Assembly: GCF_000720485.1 (NCBI RefSeq)
Contig: NZ_JOAX01000002.1
Span: 1 to 64,000, forward strand
Direction of reading: 5' to 3'
DNA from: Streptomyces ochraceiscleroticus
GTDB taxonomy: Bacteria; Actinomycetota; Actinomycetes; Streptomycetales; Streptomycetaceae
DNA: 64,000 nt
The stretch's first letter is position 1. The number at the start of each line of letters is the position of its first letter. Shown here piece after piece: positions 34,743-42,266 of the stretch. A program made the translations under genes and the position numbers. Under the pieces are notes generated by a model. That model made no database searches. It was not told where the DNA came from and was given only the letters and a program-made list of their open reading frames with translations.

Positions 34743-35492
34743 TCAGGACTCGCGGTGGACCTTCGTGTTGGACGCCTGGGCGCGCGGGCGGACGACGAGG
34801 AGGTCGATGTTGACGTGGGCGGGGCGGGTGACCGCCCAGGAGATCGTCTCGGCCACGTCCTCGGCGGTCAGCGGCTCGGCGACGCCCTCGTACACCTTGG
34901 CGGCCCTGGACTCGTCGCCGCGGAAGCGGGTGAGCGCGAATTCGTCGGTCTTCACCATGCCGGGGGCGATCTCGATGACACGGACCGGCTGCCCGCACAG
35001 CTCCAGGCGGAGCGTCTCGGTGAGGACGTGGGCGCCGTGCTTGGCGGCCACGTAACCGCCGCCGCCCTCGTACGTGCCGTGCCCGGCGGTCGAGGAGAGG
35101 ACGACGACCGTGCCGTCGCCGGTGGCGGTCAGCGCGGGCAGCAGCGCCTGCACCACGTTGAGCACGCCGAGGACGTTGACCTCGTACATCGCGCGCCAGT
35201 CGGCCGGGTCGGCGGTGGCCACCGGGTCGGTGCCGAGCGCGCCGCCGGCGTTGGCGACCAGGACGTCGCAGCGGTCCAGGGAGGCCGCGAAGGCGTCGAC
35301 GGCGGCGCGGTCGGTGACGTCGAGGGCGTACGCCTCGGCGTGCGGGAGCTCGGCGGCCAGCGCCTCGATGCGGTCCTTGCGGCGGGCGGCGAGGATCACT
35401 CGGTAGCCGGCCTCGGCGAGCTGCCGGGCGGTCGCGGCACCGATGCCGCTGCTCGCTCCGGTGACGACGGCGGTACGGGCGGCGGCGGTCAT
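34743..35492 (-). CDS. Short-chain dehydrogenase/reductase (YdfG-like)
   Basis: This 249-residue classical SDR shows TGASSGIGAATARQL (cofactor loop), an ARRKDR segment that favours NADP, LVANAGGAL, STAG with the catalytic serine, and YVAAKHGAH (YxxxK). It resembles the YdfG group that oxidises 3-hydroxy acids such as serine or 3-hydroxypropionate. The C-terminus VRPRAQASNTKVHRES is usual in that group. The ATG at 35492 follows GAGGAG. Confidence 0.85.
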   Translation of the reverse strand: MTAAARTAVVTGASSGIGAATARQLAEAGYRVILAARRKDRIEALAAELPHAEAYALDVTDRAAVDAFAASLDRCDVLVANAGGALGTDPVATADPADWRAMYEVNVLGVLNVVQALLPALTATGDGTVVVLSSTAGHGTYEGGGGYVAAKHGAHVLTETLRLELCGQPVRVIEIAPGMVKTDEFALTRFRGDESRAAKVYEGVAEPLTAEDVAETISWAVTRPAHVNIDLLVVRPRAQASNTKVHRES

Positions 35493-35591
35493 GAGTGCTC
35501 CTCGGCGTACGGGCGTACGAATGTACGAGTGGGCGGTACGCGATCAGGATATGCGCGGCCGGGCCGGAAATCCGGGCGGTCCGCCGGTCCG

Positions 35592-35927
35592 TCACCGACC
35601 CCGCGGCGCGTACATGATCAAGGCCATGCCGGCCAGGCAGACCAGGGCGCCGGTGACGTCCCAGCGGTCGGGACGGTAGCCGTCCGCGACCATGCCCCAG
35701 ACCAGCGAGCCGGCGACGAAGACGCCCCCGTACGCGGCGAGGATGCGGCCGAAGTCGGCGTCCGGCTGGAGCGTGGCGACGAAGCCGTACGCGCCCAGGG
35801 CCAGTACGCCCGCGCCCGCCCAGATCCAGCCGCGGCTCTCCCGTACGCCCTGCCAGACCAGCCAGGCGCCGCCGATCTCCAGGAGCGCGGCGAGGACGAA
35901 GAGGACGGCGGAGCGGAAGATCGGCAT
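35592..35927 (-). CDS. YnfA/UPF0060 family membrane protein
   Basis: This 111-residue protein has four membrane helices and the family signature: an N-terminal [17 protein letters not shown], then [21 protein letters not shown] and a final [20 protein letters not shown]. YnfA proteins are related to small multidrug resistance transporters, but a substrate is not established. The ATG at 35927 is the only reasonable start. It lies 20 bases upstream of a converging monooxygenase stop region on the same strand and appears to be independent. Confidence 0.9.
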   Translation of the reverse strand: MPIFRSAVLFVLAALLEIGGAWLVWQGVRESRGWIWAGAGVLALGAYGFVATLQPDADFGRILAAYGGVFVAGSLVWGMVADGYRPDRWDVTGALVCLAGMALIMYAPRGR

Positions 35928-35947
35928 ACGGGCAGCGTATGCGGAGC

Positions 35948-37492
35948 CTACGGCGCCGCTGTCGTGGCCGGTGCCTTCTCCGCAGGGCCCGTCCAGCGCA
36001 GCAGGGCCGCGCCCAGGGCGTCCGCGCGGGCCGCGCGGTCCATGGTGTCGGTGGCCCAGGCGATGTAGCCGTCCGGGCGGACCAGCAGCGCGGTGCGCCG
36101 GTCGCCGCGCCAGGTGCCGTGCACGAGGCGGCGCGTGTCCCGGCCGCCGAGCTCCGGCGTCTCGTACGCGGGGGTGATCAGGACGAAGCGGTTGCCGCGC
36201 AGCGCTTCGTAGAGGCGGCTGCCGTCCGCGAGCCGGATGTCGGGCGCGCGCCGGCCCGTCAGCGGGTGGTCGCCGCGGTGGCGTCCGTACGCGATGCCGA
36301 TGCCGGTGATCATCGAGACCGCGCGGTGGGTCACCGGCGGTACCCGCTTGATGAGCTGTGTGGCCAGCATCCGCGCCACGTGCTGCGCGCGGGTCTGCAG
36401 CAGCGCGAACCGGATGAGCGCGCCGCTGGAGCGCAGAACCATGCGGCCCACCGGGTGGCGTTCGGCGTGGTAGCTGTCCAGCAGCGCGTCGGTGGCCCGG
36501 CCGCGCAGTACGGCGATGAGCTTCCAGCTCAGGTTGGCGGCGTCCTGCAGGCCGGTGTTCATGCCCTGGCCGCCGGCCGGGGAGTGGACGTGGGCCGCGT
36601 CGCCCGCGAGGAAGGCCCGGCCGACGCGGTACTGCGGCACCTGCCGCTCATCGCTGTGGAAGCGGGACATCCAGCGGGCTTCCTGGATGCCGTAGTCGGT
36701 GCCGTGGGCGAGCCGGGTGAGCTCGCGGACCTCCGCCAGATCGACCGGCGCCTTGTCGTCGGCCTGCCGGTGGCGGTGCCAGGCGATCACCCGGTACCAG
36801 CCGTCGCCGAAGCCCGCGATGAGGGCGAAGGCGTCGCCGGTGGCCTTGGCGACGAGCGGCGCGTCCGGCTTGTCGGTGAGCTGTACGTCGGCGAGGACGA
36901 CGGACCGGATGACGGCCTTGCCGGGGAACGGCAGGCCGAGCGCCCGGCGGACGCCGCTGTGCACGCCGTCGGTGCCGACCAGGTAGGACGCGCGGTGGCC
37001 GGCCGTGCCGCCGTCTTCGGTGCGGACCGTGGCCGTGATGCCGTCGGCGTCCTGGTCGACACCGGTGAGCTCGTGGCCGTACGCGAAGGTCACGCCGGCC
37101 TTGCGGGCCCGCTCCTCCAGCACCCGTTCGACCTCGAACTGCGGGGTGACCAGGATGAACGGGAAGCGGGTGGGCAGCTCGGTCGGGTCGATCGCGACAT
37201 CGGCGAAGAGCTGGAGCGAGGTCACCGGGTGGCCCGTGTCGATCACTTCCTCGGCGAGGCCGCGGGCGTCGAACTGTTCGAGGGTGCGGGCGTGCACGAC
37301 CAGGGAGCGGGTGAGGTTGCTGATCCCGGGGGCGCGGCGCTCCAGCAGGGTGACGTCGAGGCCGGCCTCGGCGAGGTCGCCGGCGAGCAGGAGGCCGGTG
37401 GGCCCGGCGCCGACGACCAGGACGTCGGAGGTGGGGTGCGGGGTCGCCGCGCGGGCGGTGGTGCGGGCGGTGGTGCGGGGCTCGCGGTTCAT
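35948..37492 (-). CDS. FAD-dependent aromatic monooxygenase (PheA/TfdB type)
   Basis: This 514-residue flavoprotein hydroxylase has the FAD motif [21 protein letters not shown] near residue 25, the DG motif [18 protein letters not shown], and the second FAD motif [22 protein letters not shown]-terminal thioredoxin-like domain (about 400-510) begins [13 protein letters not shown], as in phenol hydroxylase-type enzymes of polyketide or aromatic metabolism. The ATG at 37492 follows AAAGGAGG. It is divergent from a TetR gene, with paired operators between, so it is probably the main regulated target. Confidence 0.9.
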   Translation of the reverse strand: MNREPRTTARTTARAATPHPTSDVLVVGAGPTGLLLAGDLAEAGLDVTLLERRAPGISNLTRSLVVHARTLEQFDARGLAEEVIDTGHPVTSLQLFADVAIDPTELPTRFPFILVTPQFEVERVLEERARKAGVTFAYGHELTGVDQDADGITATVRTEDGGTAGHRASYLVGTDGVHSGVRRALGLPFPGKAVIRSVVLADVQLTDKPDAPLVAKATGDAFALIAGFGDGWYRVIAWHRHRQADDKAPVDLAEVRELTRLAHGTDYGIQEARWMSRFHSDERQVPQYRVGRAFLAGDAAHVHSPAGGQGMNTGLQDAANLSWKLIAVLRGRATDALLDSYHAERHPVGRMVLRSSGALIRFALLQTRAQHVARMLATQLIKRVPPVTHRAVSMITGIGIAYGRHRGDHPLTGRRAPDIRLADGSRLYEALRGNRFVLITPAYETPELGGRDTRRLVHGTWRGDRRTALLVRPDGYIAWATDTMDRAARADALGAALLRWTGPAEKAPATTAAP

Positions 37493-37507
37493 GGCCGCCT
37501 CCTTTGC

Positions 37508-37535
37508 CAACGGGTGTTGGTCAACGCTTGTTGGC
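37508..37535. promoter_or_regulatory. Operator 1 (two tandem palindromes)
   Basis: CCAACGGGTGTTGG and TCAACGCTTGTTGG lie end to end (from 37507). Each is an inverted repeat of the form CAAC-N4-GTTG. The block is 24 bases upstream of the monooxygenase ribosome binding site and is a near copy of 37573-37600. Confidence 0.7.
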
Positions 37536-37572
37536 CGCTTATGGGCAACGTAGGGCGGCTCCCCTGGCATGT

Positions 37573-37600
37573 CAACAGGTGTTGGCCTACGATTGTTGGC
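37573..37600. promoter_or_regulatory. Operator 2 (two tandem palindromes)
   Basis: TCAACAGGTGTTGG followed by CTACGATTGTTGG(C) repeats the layout of operator 1, with 24 of 28 bases identical. It ends directly against the ATG of the TetR gene, so binding there would block that gene's own expression. The two operators are 65 bp apart, start to start. Confidence 0.7.
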
Positions 37601-38200
37601 ATGGCTGACAGAGCCCCCTCCGATTCCCCTTCCGGGACCCTGGCCCGCCCCCGCCGCTCCGATGCGACCCGGGCCGCGATCCTCACCGCGGCGCGCGACC
37701 GCTTCGCCGCCGACGGCTACGAGCGCGCGACCATCCGGGCCATCGCCAGGGACGCGGGCATCGACCCGTCCATGGTCATGCGCTACTACGGCAACAAGGA
37801 GGGCCTGTTCGTCGCCGCCACCGAGATCGACCTGCGGATGCCGGACCTGACCGCGGTGGACCGCGACGGGCTGGGCGAGCGGCTGGTGCGCCACTTCCTG
37901 GACGTCTGGGAGCACGACGAGCGGCTGACGGGGATGGTGCGGGTCGCCGTGACCGTGGAGGCGGGCGCCGAGCGGCTGCGGGCGGTCTTCCGCGACCAGC
38001 TCGCGCCGGTGATCGCGGCGGTCTGCCCGGTGCCGGACGAGGCGCCGGTGCGGGCCGCGCTGATCGGCTCGCAGATCATCGGCATGGCGATGGCCCGTTA
38101 CGTCGTGCGCATCCCGCCTGCCGCGGGGCTCGGCCACGACGAGGTCGTCGCCTGGCTGGCGCCGACGGTGCAGCGGTATCTGATGGCGGAACGCCCCTGA
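37601..38200 (+). CDS. TetR-family transcriptional regulator
   Basis: This 199-residue repressor has an N-terminal helix-turn-helix (ATIRAIARDAGIDPSMVMRYY, about 42-62) of the TetR family and a C-terminal TetR_C-type ligand domain with AALIGSQIIGMAMARYVV. It is divergent from the FAD monooxygenase gene and is likely to repress both through the two operators; an aromatic substrate or product would be a reasonable inducer. The ATG at 37601 abuts operator 2 and has no ribosome binding site, so a leaderless or autorepressed transcript is likely. Confidence 0.85.
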   Translation: MADRAPSDSPSGTLARPRRSDATRAAILTAARDRFAADGYERATIRAIARDAGIDPSMVMRYYGNKEGLFVAATEIDLRMPDLTAVDRDGLGERLVRHFLDVWEHDERLTGMVRVAVTVEAGAERLRAVFRDQLAPVIAAVCPVPDEAPVRAALIGSQIIGMAMARYVVRIPPAAGLGHDEVVAWLAPTVQRYLMAERP

Positions 38201-38210
38201 GGGGCCCCGT

Positions 38211-39149
38211 CTAGAGCGGTGTCGCCGCCTGCAGGACGAGGAAGAGGGCGACGGTGGCGTTGACGGAGGAGAGGGCCGAGGCGAGGGTGCCCGCCGCCGC
38301 GACGAGGGTGGCGATGCCGGCCGGGGTGAGCGCCGGCGGCCAGCCGCGTACCGGCGGCCCGGACCGCAGCAGCGCCGCCACCCGGCGCGGTACGGGCCCT
38401 GGAGCCGCGAACGACGCCAGCCCCGCCATCGGCGCGTGCCGGGTGATGAGCGCCGCCTTGCCCACCGCGCGCGCCGTCACCCGGCGGTCGCCGACCGCCT
38501 GCGCCGCCTCCTCGTCCGCCCAGCGTTCGGTGCAGAACTCCGTGGCCGTGCGCAGCGGAAGCAGGAACGGATTGGCGCGGGCCGCGAGCTGGACGGCCAG
38601 CAGGTAACGGTGGTGACGGCCCGCCAGATGCGCGCGCTCGTGCGCGAACAGGGCCCGCCGCTCGGGCGAGTCCAGTTGCGCCAGCATCGCGGTGGAGACC
38701 ACGATCCGGCCCGGCCGGGGCCGCCGGGCCGGCAGCGCGTACGCGTACGGCGCGCCGTCCGGCAGGACCGCGACCCGCGAGCCCGGCAGTCCGGCCAGCG
38801 CGCGGGCCGCCCGGCGCCGTACGCGCAGATGGCGCCGGAGCGTACGGACGCCCGCGACGGCCACCGCGGCCAGCGCGGGGATCGCCGCCCTGCCCGCGAT
38901 CTCGTCGTACGGGACCGCCGCGCGGACCTCCGGGTCGGACCAGCCGTCCGGCAGTGGGTTGCCGGGGAGCTGGGCGGTGCCGACGACCATGATCAGGCCG
39001 AGGCAGAGGGTGCTGCACACGGCCAGTACGGCCGCCACGCCGGCCAGCAGGCGGGTGGCGCTGCGCGGGTGCAGATGCTGTTCGGCCAGGCGCGCCACCG
39101 GCCACGCGGTCAGCGGGAGCACCAGGGGCAGGAAGACGAACACGCCCAC
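38211..39149 (-). CDS. M56-family membrane metallopeptidase (BlaR1-like)
   Basis: This 312-residue membrane protein has the zinc motif HERAH in RRALFAHERAHLAGRHHRYL, and about five predicted membrane helices at both ends. It contains a conserved FCTERWADEEAAQAVGDRR. M56 peptidases such as BlaR1/MecR1 sense a signal and cleave a BlaI-type repressor; here no penicillin-binding sensor domain is present, as in most Streptomyces members. The GTG at 39149 lies three bases after the blaI stop, so the two are one operon. Confidence 0.9.
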   Translation of the reverse strand: MGVFVFLPLVLPLTAWPVARLAEQHLHPRSATRLLAGVAAVLAVCSTLCLGLIMVVGTAQLPGNPLPDGWSDPEVRAAVPYDEIAGRAAIPALAAVAVAGVRTLRRHLRVRRRAARALAGLPGSRVAVLPDGAPYAYALPARRPRPGRIVVSTAMLAQLDSPERRALFAHERAHLAGRHHRYLLAVQLAARANPFLLPLRTATEFCTERWADEEAAQAVGDRRVTARAVGKAALITRHAPMAGLASFAAPGPVPRRVAALLRSGPPVRGWPPALTPAGIATLVAAAGTLASALSSVNATVALFLVLQAATPL

Positions 39150-39152
39150 GGG

Positions 39153-39584
39153 TCAGCCCTCGGCCGCGGGGCCGTCGGCGTCCTCCGCCTCGTGGAGCAG
39201 GCCGCGCAGCAGGCGCTCGTCGTCGGGGGAGAGGGCCGTGACAAAGCTGGCCAGCACCGCTTCCCGGTCGGCCTCGGCGTCCAGTACCCGGCGCATGCGC
39301 AGCGCGGCGAGCCCCGCCTCGTCGGACGCGGCCTGCCACACGAAGGCGCGGCCCAGGCGTTCGCGGGTGACGGCACCCTTGGCCAGCAGCCGGGAGAGGA
39401 TGGTCATGACGGTGGTGTAGGCGAGGTCGCCGTCGAGACGTTTCTGCACCCAGGCCGCGGTCGCCGGGCCCGAGGAGAGCCGCAGTACCGACAGGACCTG
39501 TGCCTCCAGCTCGCCCTGGCCGCGCCGGCGTCCGCGGGGGTCGTGCCGCCCCTCGCCCGCTCGCCGGTCCGCTCCGCGGTCCAC
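39153..39584 (-). CDS. BlaI/MecI-family repressor
   Basis: This 143-residue winged-helix protein contains LEAQVLSVLRLSSGPATAAW and LAYTTVMTILSRLLAKGAVTR, the DNA-binding part of BlaI/MecI repressors, and a helical dimerisation tail. It is probably inactivated by cleavage by the M56 peptidase encoded directly downstream. The GTG at 39584 has GGAGGG ten bases upstream; the longer frame upstream reads through the intergenic region. Operators usually carry a TACA/TGTA dyad, and one candidate lies at 40573-40586. Confidence 0.85.
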   Translation of the reverse strand: MDRGADRRAGEGRHDPRGRRRGQGELEAQVLSVLRLSSGPATAAWVQKRLDGDLAYTTVMTILSRLLAKGAVTRERLGRAFVWQAASDEAGLAALRMRRVLDAEADREAVLASFVTALSPDDERLLRGLLHEAEDADGPAAEG

Positions 39585-39755
39585 TCCGCCGTCTCCCTCC
39601 GCTGCCCCGCCCGTACGCGTGATGGCCGTACGGTCCGTGGGGCGGCCATCGTACTGAGGTGGACGCCGGCACTTCGGCGGGCCCGATTCCGGGCCGTGCC
39701 GCCGGCCAGTACGCTCATGGGGCCCTCCGTGCGGAGGGGGAAGAGAGGACCGGGG

Positions 39756-40019
39756 ATGTTCGGGATCAGTGAGATCGCGCTGCTCCTCATCGTTGTCATC
39801 GTGGTGCTCGCGGCCAAGCGGCTGCCCGATCTCGTGCGGTCGGCCGGCAAGGCGACCCGCATCCTGAAGAGCGAGACCAGGGCGATGAAGGACGGGGTCC
39901 ACCCGGACGACGACGGTCCGCCCCCGCGCGTGATCAAGGCGCGGCCCGGCGACGTGATCAACTCCCGCACGGACGAGGCGCCTTCCCGTGCGGCAGACGA
40001 GGGCGGGGCCCGCGGCTGA
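39756..40019 (+). CDS. TatA/TatB-like twin-arginine translocase subunit
   Basis: This 87-residue protein starts MFGISEIALLLIVVIVVLAA, one N-terminal membrane helix, followed by the amphipathic helix KRLPDLVRSAGKATRILKSE and an acidic, proline-rich tail. It matches the Sec-independent TatA/B family. It is an additional TatA-like copy away from the usual tatAC locus, so a specialised or minor role is likely. The ATG at 39756 follows AGAGAGGA. It is divergent from the blaI gene and converges with the TerB gene. Confidence 0.85.
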   Translation: MFGISEIALLLIVVIVVLAAKRLPDLVRSAGKATRILKSETRAMKDGVHPDDDGPPPRVIKARPGDVINSRTDEAPSRAADEGGARG

Positions 40020-40049
40020 GCGCCGCGGGCGGAGTCCGGAACGCCGCTC

Positions 40050-40505
40050 TTACAGGTCGAACTCGGCCGGCGGGATGTCCAGCGCGAAGCAGACGTCGCG
40101 CACGACGGCCTGCTCGGACTTGTCGAAGTCGCCGTCCGCGCCGCCGATGACGATGCCGATCTGGATGACGGCGCGCGCCTCGGCCGGCTTCTTCTTCACC
40201 TTGCCGATCTCCTGGAGCACGCCGACCCTGCCGAAGTCGAAGTCGGCGATGAGCTTGTCGAGGTAACCGTCGAAGCGGCGCTGCAGATCGTCGGCCGGGA
40301 AGTTCTGCAGCACGTCGTTCGACATGATCAGCTGGGCGACGCGACGGCGTTCGGAGGCGTCGACGCTGCCGTCCGCCGCGGCCACCAAGGCGCACATCGC
40401 CATGCTCGCGTCCCGGAAGGCGCCGCTCTTCAGGTCGTTCTTCTTCGCCGTGAGCTGCGTCTGCATCGTCTGGGCGGAGTCCTTGATCCGGTCCCACAGG
40501 GCCAT
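40050..40505 (-). CDS. TerB-family tellurite-resistance protein
   Basis: This 151-residue protein matches TerB: MALWDRIKDSAQTMQTQL at the start, then MCALVAAADGSVDASERRRV with an acidic metal-binding segment and IGIVIGGADGDFDKSEQAVV near the end. TerB binds divalent metal and works with TerD/TerE-type proteins in stress responses; no other ter genes are adjacent. The ATG at 40505 follows AGGAG and GGACGACGAGG. A CTACAC-GG-GTGTAG palindrome lies 68 bases upstream. Confidence 0.85.
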   Translation of the reverse strand: MALWDRIKDSAQTMQTQLTAKKNDLKSGAFRDASMAMCALVAAADGSVDASERRRVAQLIMSNDVLQNFPADDLQRRFDGYLDKLIADFDFGRVGVLQEIGKVKKKPAEARAVIQIGIVIGGADGDFDKSEQAVVRDVCFALDIPPAEFDL

Positions 40506-40572
40506 GTGCTGCTCCTCGTCGTCCTTCGTCGTTTCTCGTCCGCCGCGCGTCGGCGCGCCACGGAGCTGAAAT

Positions 40573-40586
40573 CTACACGGGTGTAG
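40573..40586. promoter_or_regulatory. Perfect palindrome upstream of terB-like gene
   Basis: CTACACGGGTGTAG has 6-bp arms with a 2-base centre. The TACA/TGTA dyad resembles operators bound by BlaI/MecI-type repressors. It lies in the gap 40506-40632 that precedes the TerB gene. Confidence 0.35.
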
Positions 40587-40632
40587 AAGTTGACGAGACG
40601 CACGGGTGCGCGCCCGAGGGCAGGGAGTGGGA

Positions 40633-41355
40633 TCAGCCCAGGTCGAGCCGGCCCTCGACCACGTCGTGGGCCACATCGGACAGCAGCCGGCGCTGCGCGC
40701 GGGCGTGGCCGCGCAGCAGGGCGAAGGCGCGGTCAACGGTGAGCGAGTGACGGTTGGCGAGCACGCCCTTGGCCTGCTCGATGATCACCCGGCTGTTCAG
40801 CGCGTACTCGAGCTGCGAGCTCAGCGCCCGGCTCGCGTGCAGTTCGTGGTCGCGCATCAGGGTCAGCGCGGCGAAGTCCGCGAGGGACTGGGCGAGCGCC
40901 GCCTTCTCCTCGGACACCGGGGCGTCCGCCGCGGATCCCAGCAGGACGAGCGCGCCCACGGACCGCTCACCGGTCCGCAGCGGGAAGGCGGTGGCGCGGG
41001 TGTACCCCAGCTCCAGCGCCCGCGGCGCGTACCGAGGCCAGCGCTGCCTGGCCACCTGGCCGTCGAACGCGATGCAGGGGACCGGCCGCCCGCTGCGCCG
41101 GCTGTCCGTGCCCGGACCCTCGCCCCACTTCAGCGCTGCCTGCTTCAGCAACTGTGCGCCGTCCTCGGAGCCGGCCACTTGCGGTTCAGCCCGGTCGTCG
41201 AGGGCCACCACCGTGCCGGCGGCGCGCACGCCCAAGAGCCCTGGACTGCACCGTGCCAGCGTGGCCAGCAGCTCGGGGACCTCCAAGGGCGTGCCCGCGG
41301 TACCTCCGGACAGTTCCACGAACACGTCGGCGATCTGCTGTGCCGGTGTCGTCAT
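40633..41355 (-). CDS. GAF-ANTAR domain RNA-binding regulator (first)
   Basis: This 240-residue protein has an N-terminal GAF sensor domain (about 20-165) and a C-terminal ANTAR domain (about 175-235) in ALNSRVIIEQAKGVLANRH. ANTAR domains bind paired hairpins in nascent RNA and prevent termination. No ANTAR hairpin target was identified here. The ATG at 41355 is preferred; a GTG at 41358 lies too close to the GGGGG ribosome binding site. It belongs to a minus-strand block with a second GAF-ANTAR protein and CheR/CheB proteins. Confidence 0.85.
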   Translation of the reverse strand: MTTPAQQIADVFVELSGGTAGTPLEVPELLATLARCSPGLLGVRAAGTVVALDDRAEPQVAGSEDGAQLLKQAALKWGEGPGTDSRRSGRPVPCIAFDGQVARQRWPRYAPRALELGYTRATAFPLRTGERSVGALVLLGSAADAPVSEEKAALAQSLADFAALTLMRDHELHASRALSSQLEYALNSRVIIEQAKGVLANRHSLTVDRAFALLRGHARAQRRLLSDVAHDVVEGRLDLG

Positions 41356-41411
41356 CACGCCCCCTTCAGGCGAGTCGCAGCGCTCCGCGAACCTTGCGCC
41401 ATCTTTGCCGC

Positions 41412-42257
41412 TCAGGCAAGACGGAGCTTTCCGTGCACGATCCGCCGGGCCATTTCATTCACGGGTACCCCGTCGGCGTATGCCTTTGCCTTGATCAGCG
41501 CAAGTGCGTCCTCGACGGGACAGGGGACCTGTACGGACACCATGCCTGCCGCCTGGTGCACCGTGTCCCGGTGGTCCGTGCTGCCGTAGAGCTCCGGATC
41601 GGCGTCCGGGCCGAGCAGTACGGTGCGCACCAGCGCATCGGTGATCTCGGTGAAGACGGCGGACCTGGCGATACCGGGCCGGGGGTCGAAGACGGCCAGT
41701 GAACCCAGGCAGCCGTCGGGAGTCTCCAAGGGTACGGCGACCACCTCGCCGAAGCCCAGTGCCGTCACCGCCGGACCGTAACCGGGCCAGCGCCGCTCGA
41801 TGGCGGGCCCGGCGGCGATGATCCGGCGGCGGCCGGCGGCGGCGTCCCGGCAGGGGCCCTCGCCGAGGACGTACTCCAGGTCCTGCGCGGCACGTGACGG
41901 GTCATCGGACGCGGCGACCGCGAGCTGGCTGTGGTCGGAGCCTAGGAGGGCGAGGGCGGCGCTGCCCGTGCCGCAGGCGTCCGCGACCACGCTCATGAAC
42001 GGGGGCGGCGGGCCGGCCGGCGACTGCCAGCTCTCCAGCCGGTGCGCGTACGCCTCTTGGAGATGGGCGGAGGAGCGGTGGCTGGCGGCTGCCTTGCGGT
42101 GGGTGGCCGCGATCCGGAGATGGATCGGCTGACCGGTCTGCTCCGCGAAGTGCTCCTGCTGGGCGGCCAGCGCCTCGGCGCGGTCCGCGCGTCGGTGCGC
42201 CCCGGCCGCACGACGCCGTGCGGCCGCCGCCTTTCCCGACGGGCCCCGGGTTTCCAT
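41412..42257 (-). CDS. GAF-ANTAR domain regulator (second)
   Basis: This 281-residue protein starts with a helical basic region rich in Ala/Arg/His, including IAATHRKAAASHRSSAHLQ. A GAF domain follows (about 85-215, with GTGSAALALLGSDHSQLAVA), then an ANTAR-like C-terminus (HRDTVHQAAGMVSVQVPCPV). The core of the ANTAR domain (AGMVSVQV) is a diverged form. It is nine bases downstream of the CheR-PAS gene on the same strand, so it is probably cotranscribed with it. Confidence 0.8.
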   Translation of the reverse strand: METRGPSGKAAAARRRAAGAHRRADRAEALAAQQEHFAEQTGQPIHLRIAATHRKAAASHRSSAHLQEAYAHRLESWQSPAGPPPPFMSVVADACGTGSAALALLGSDHSQLAVAASDDPSRAAQDLEYVLGEGPCRDAAAGRRRIIAAGPAIERRWPGYGPAVTALGFGEVVAVPLETPDGCLGSLAVFDPRPGIARSAVFTEITDALVRTVLLGPDADPELYGSTDHRDTVHQAAGMVSVQVPCPVEDALALIKAKAYADGVPVNEMARRIVHGKLRLA

Positions 42258-42266
42258 ACGGGCAGC

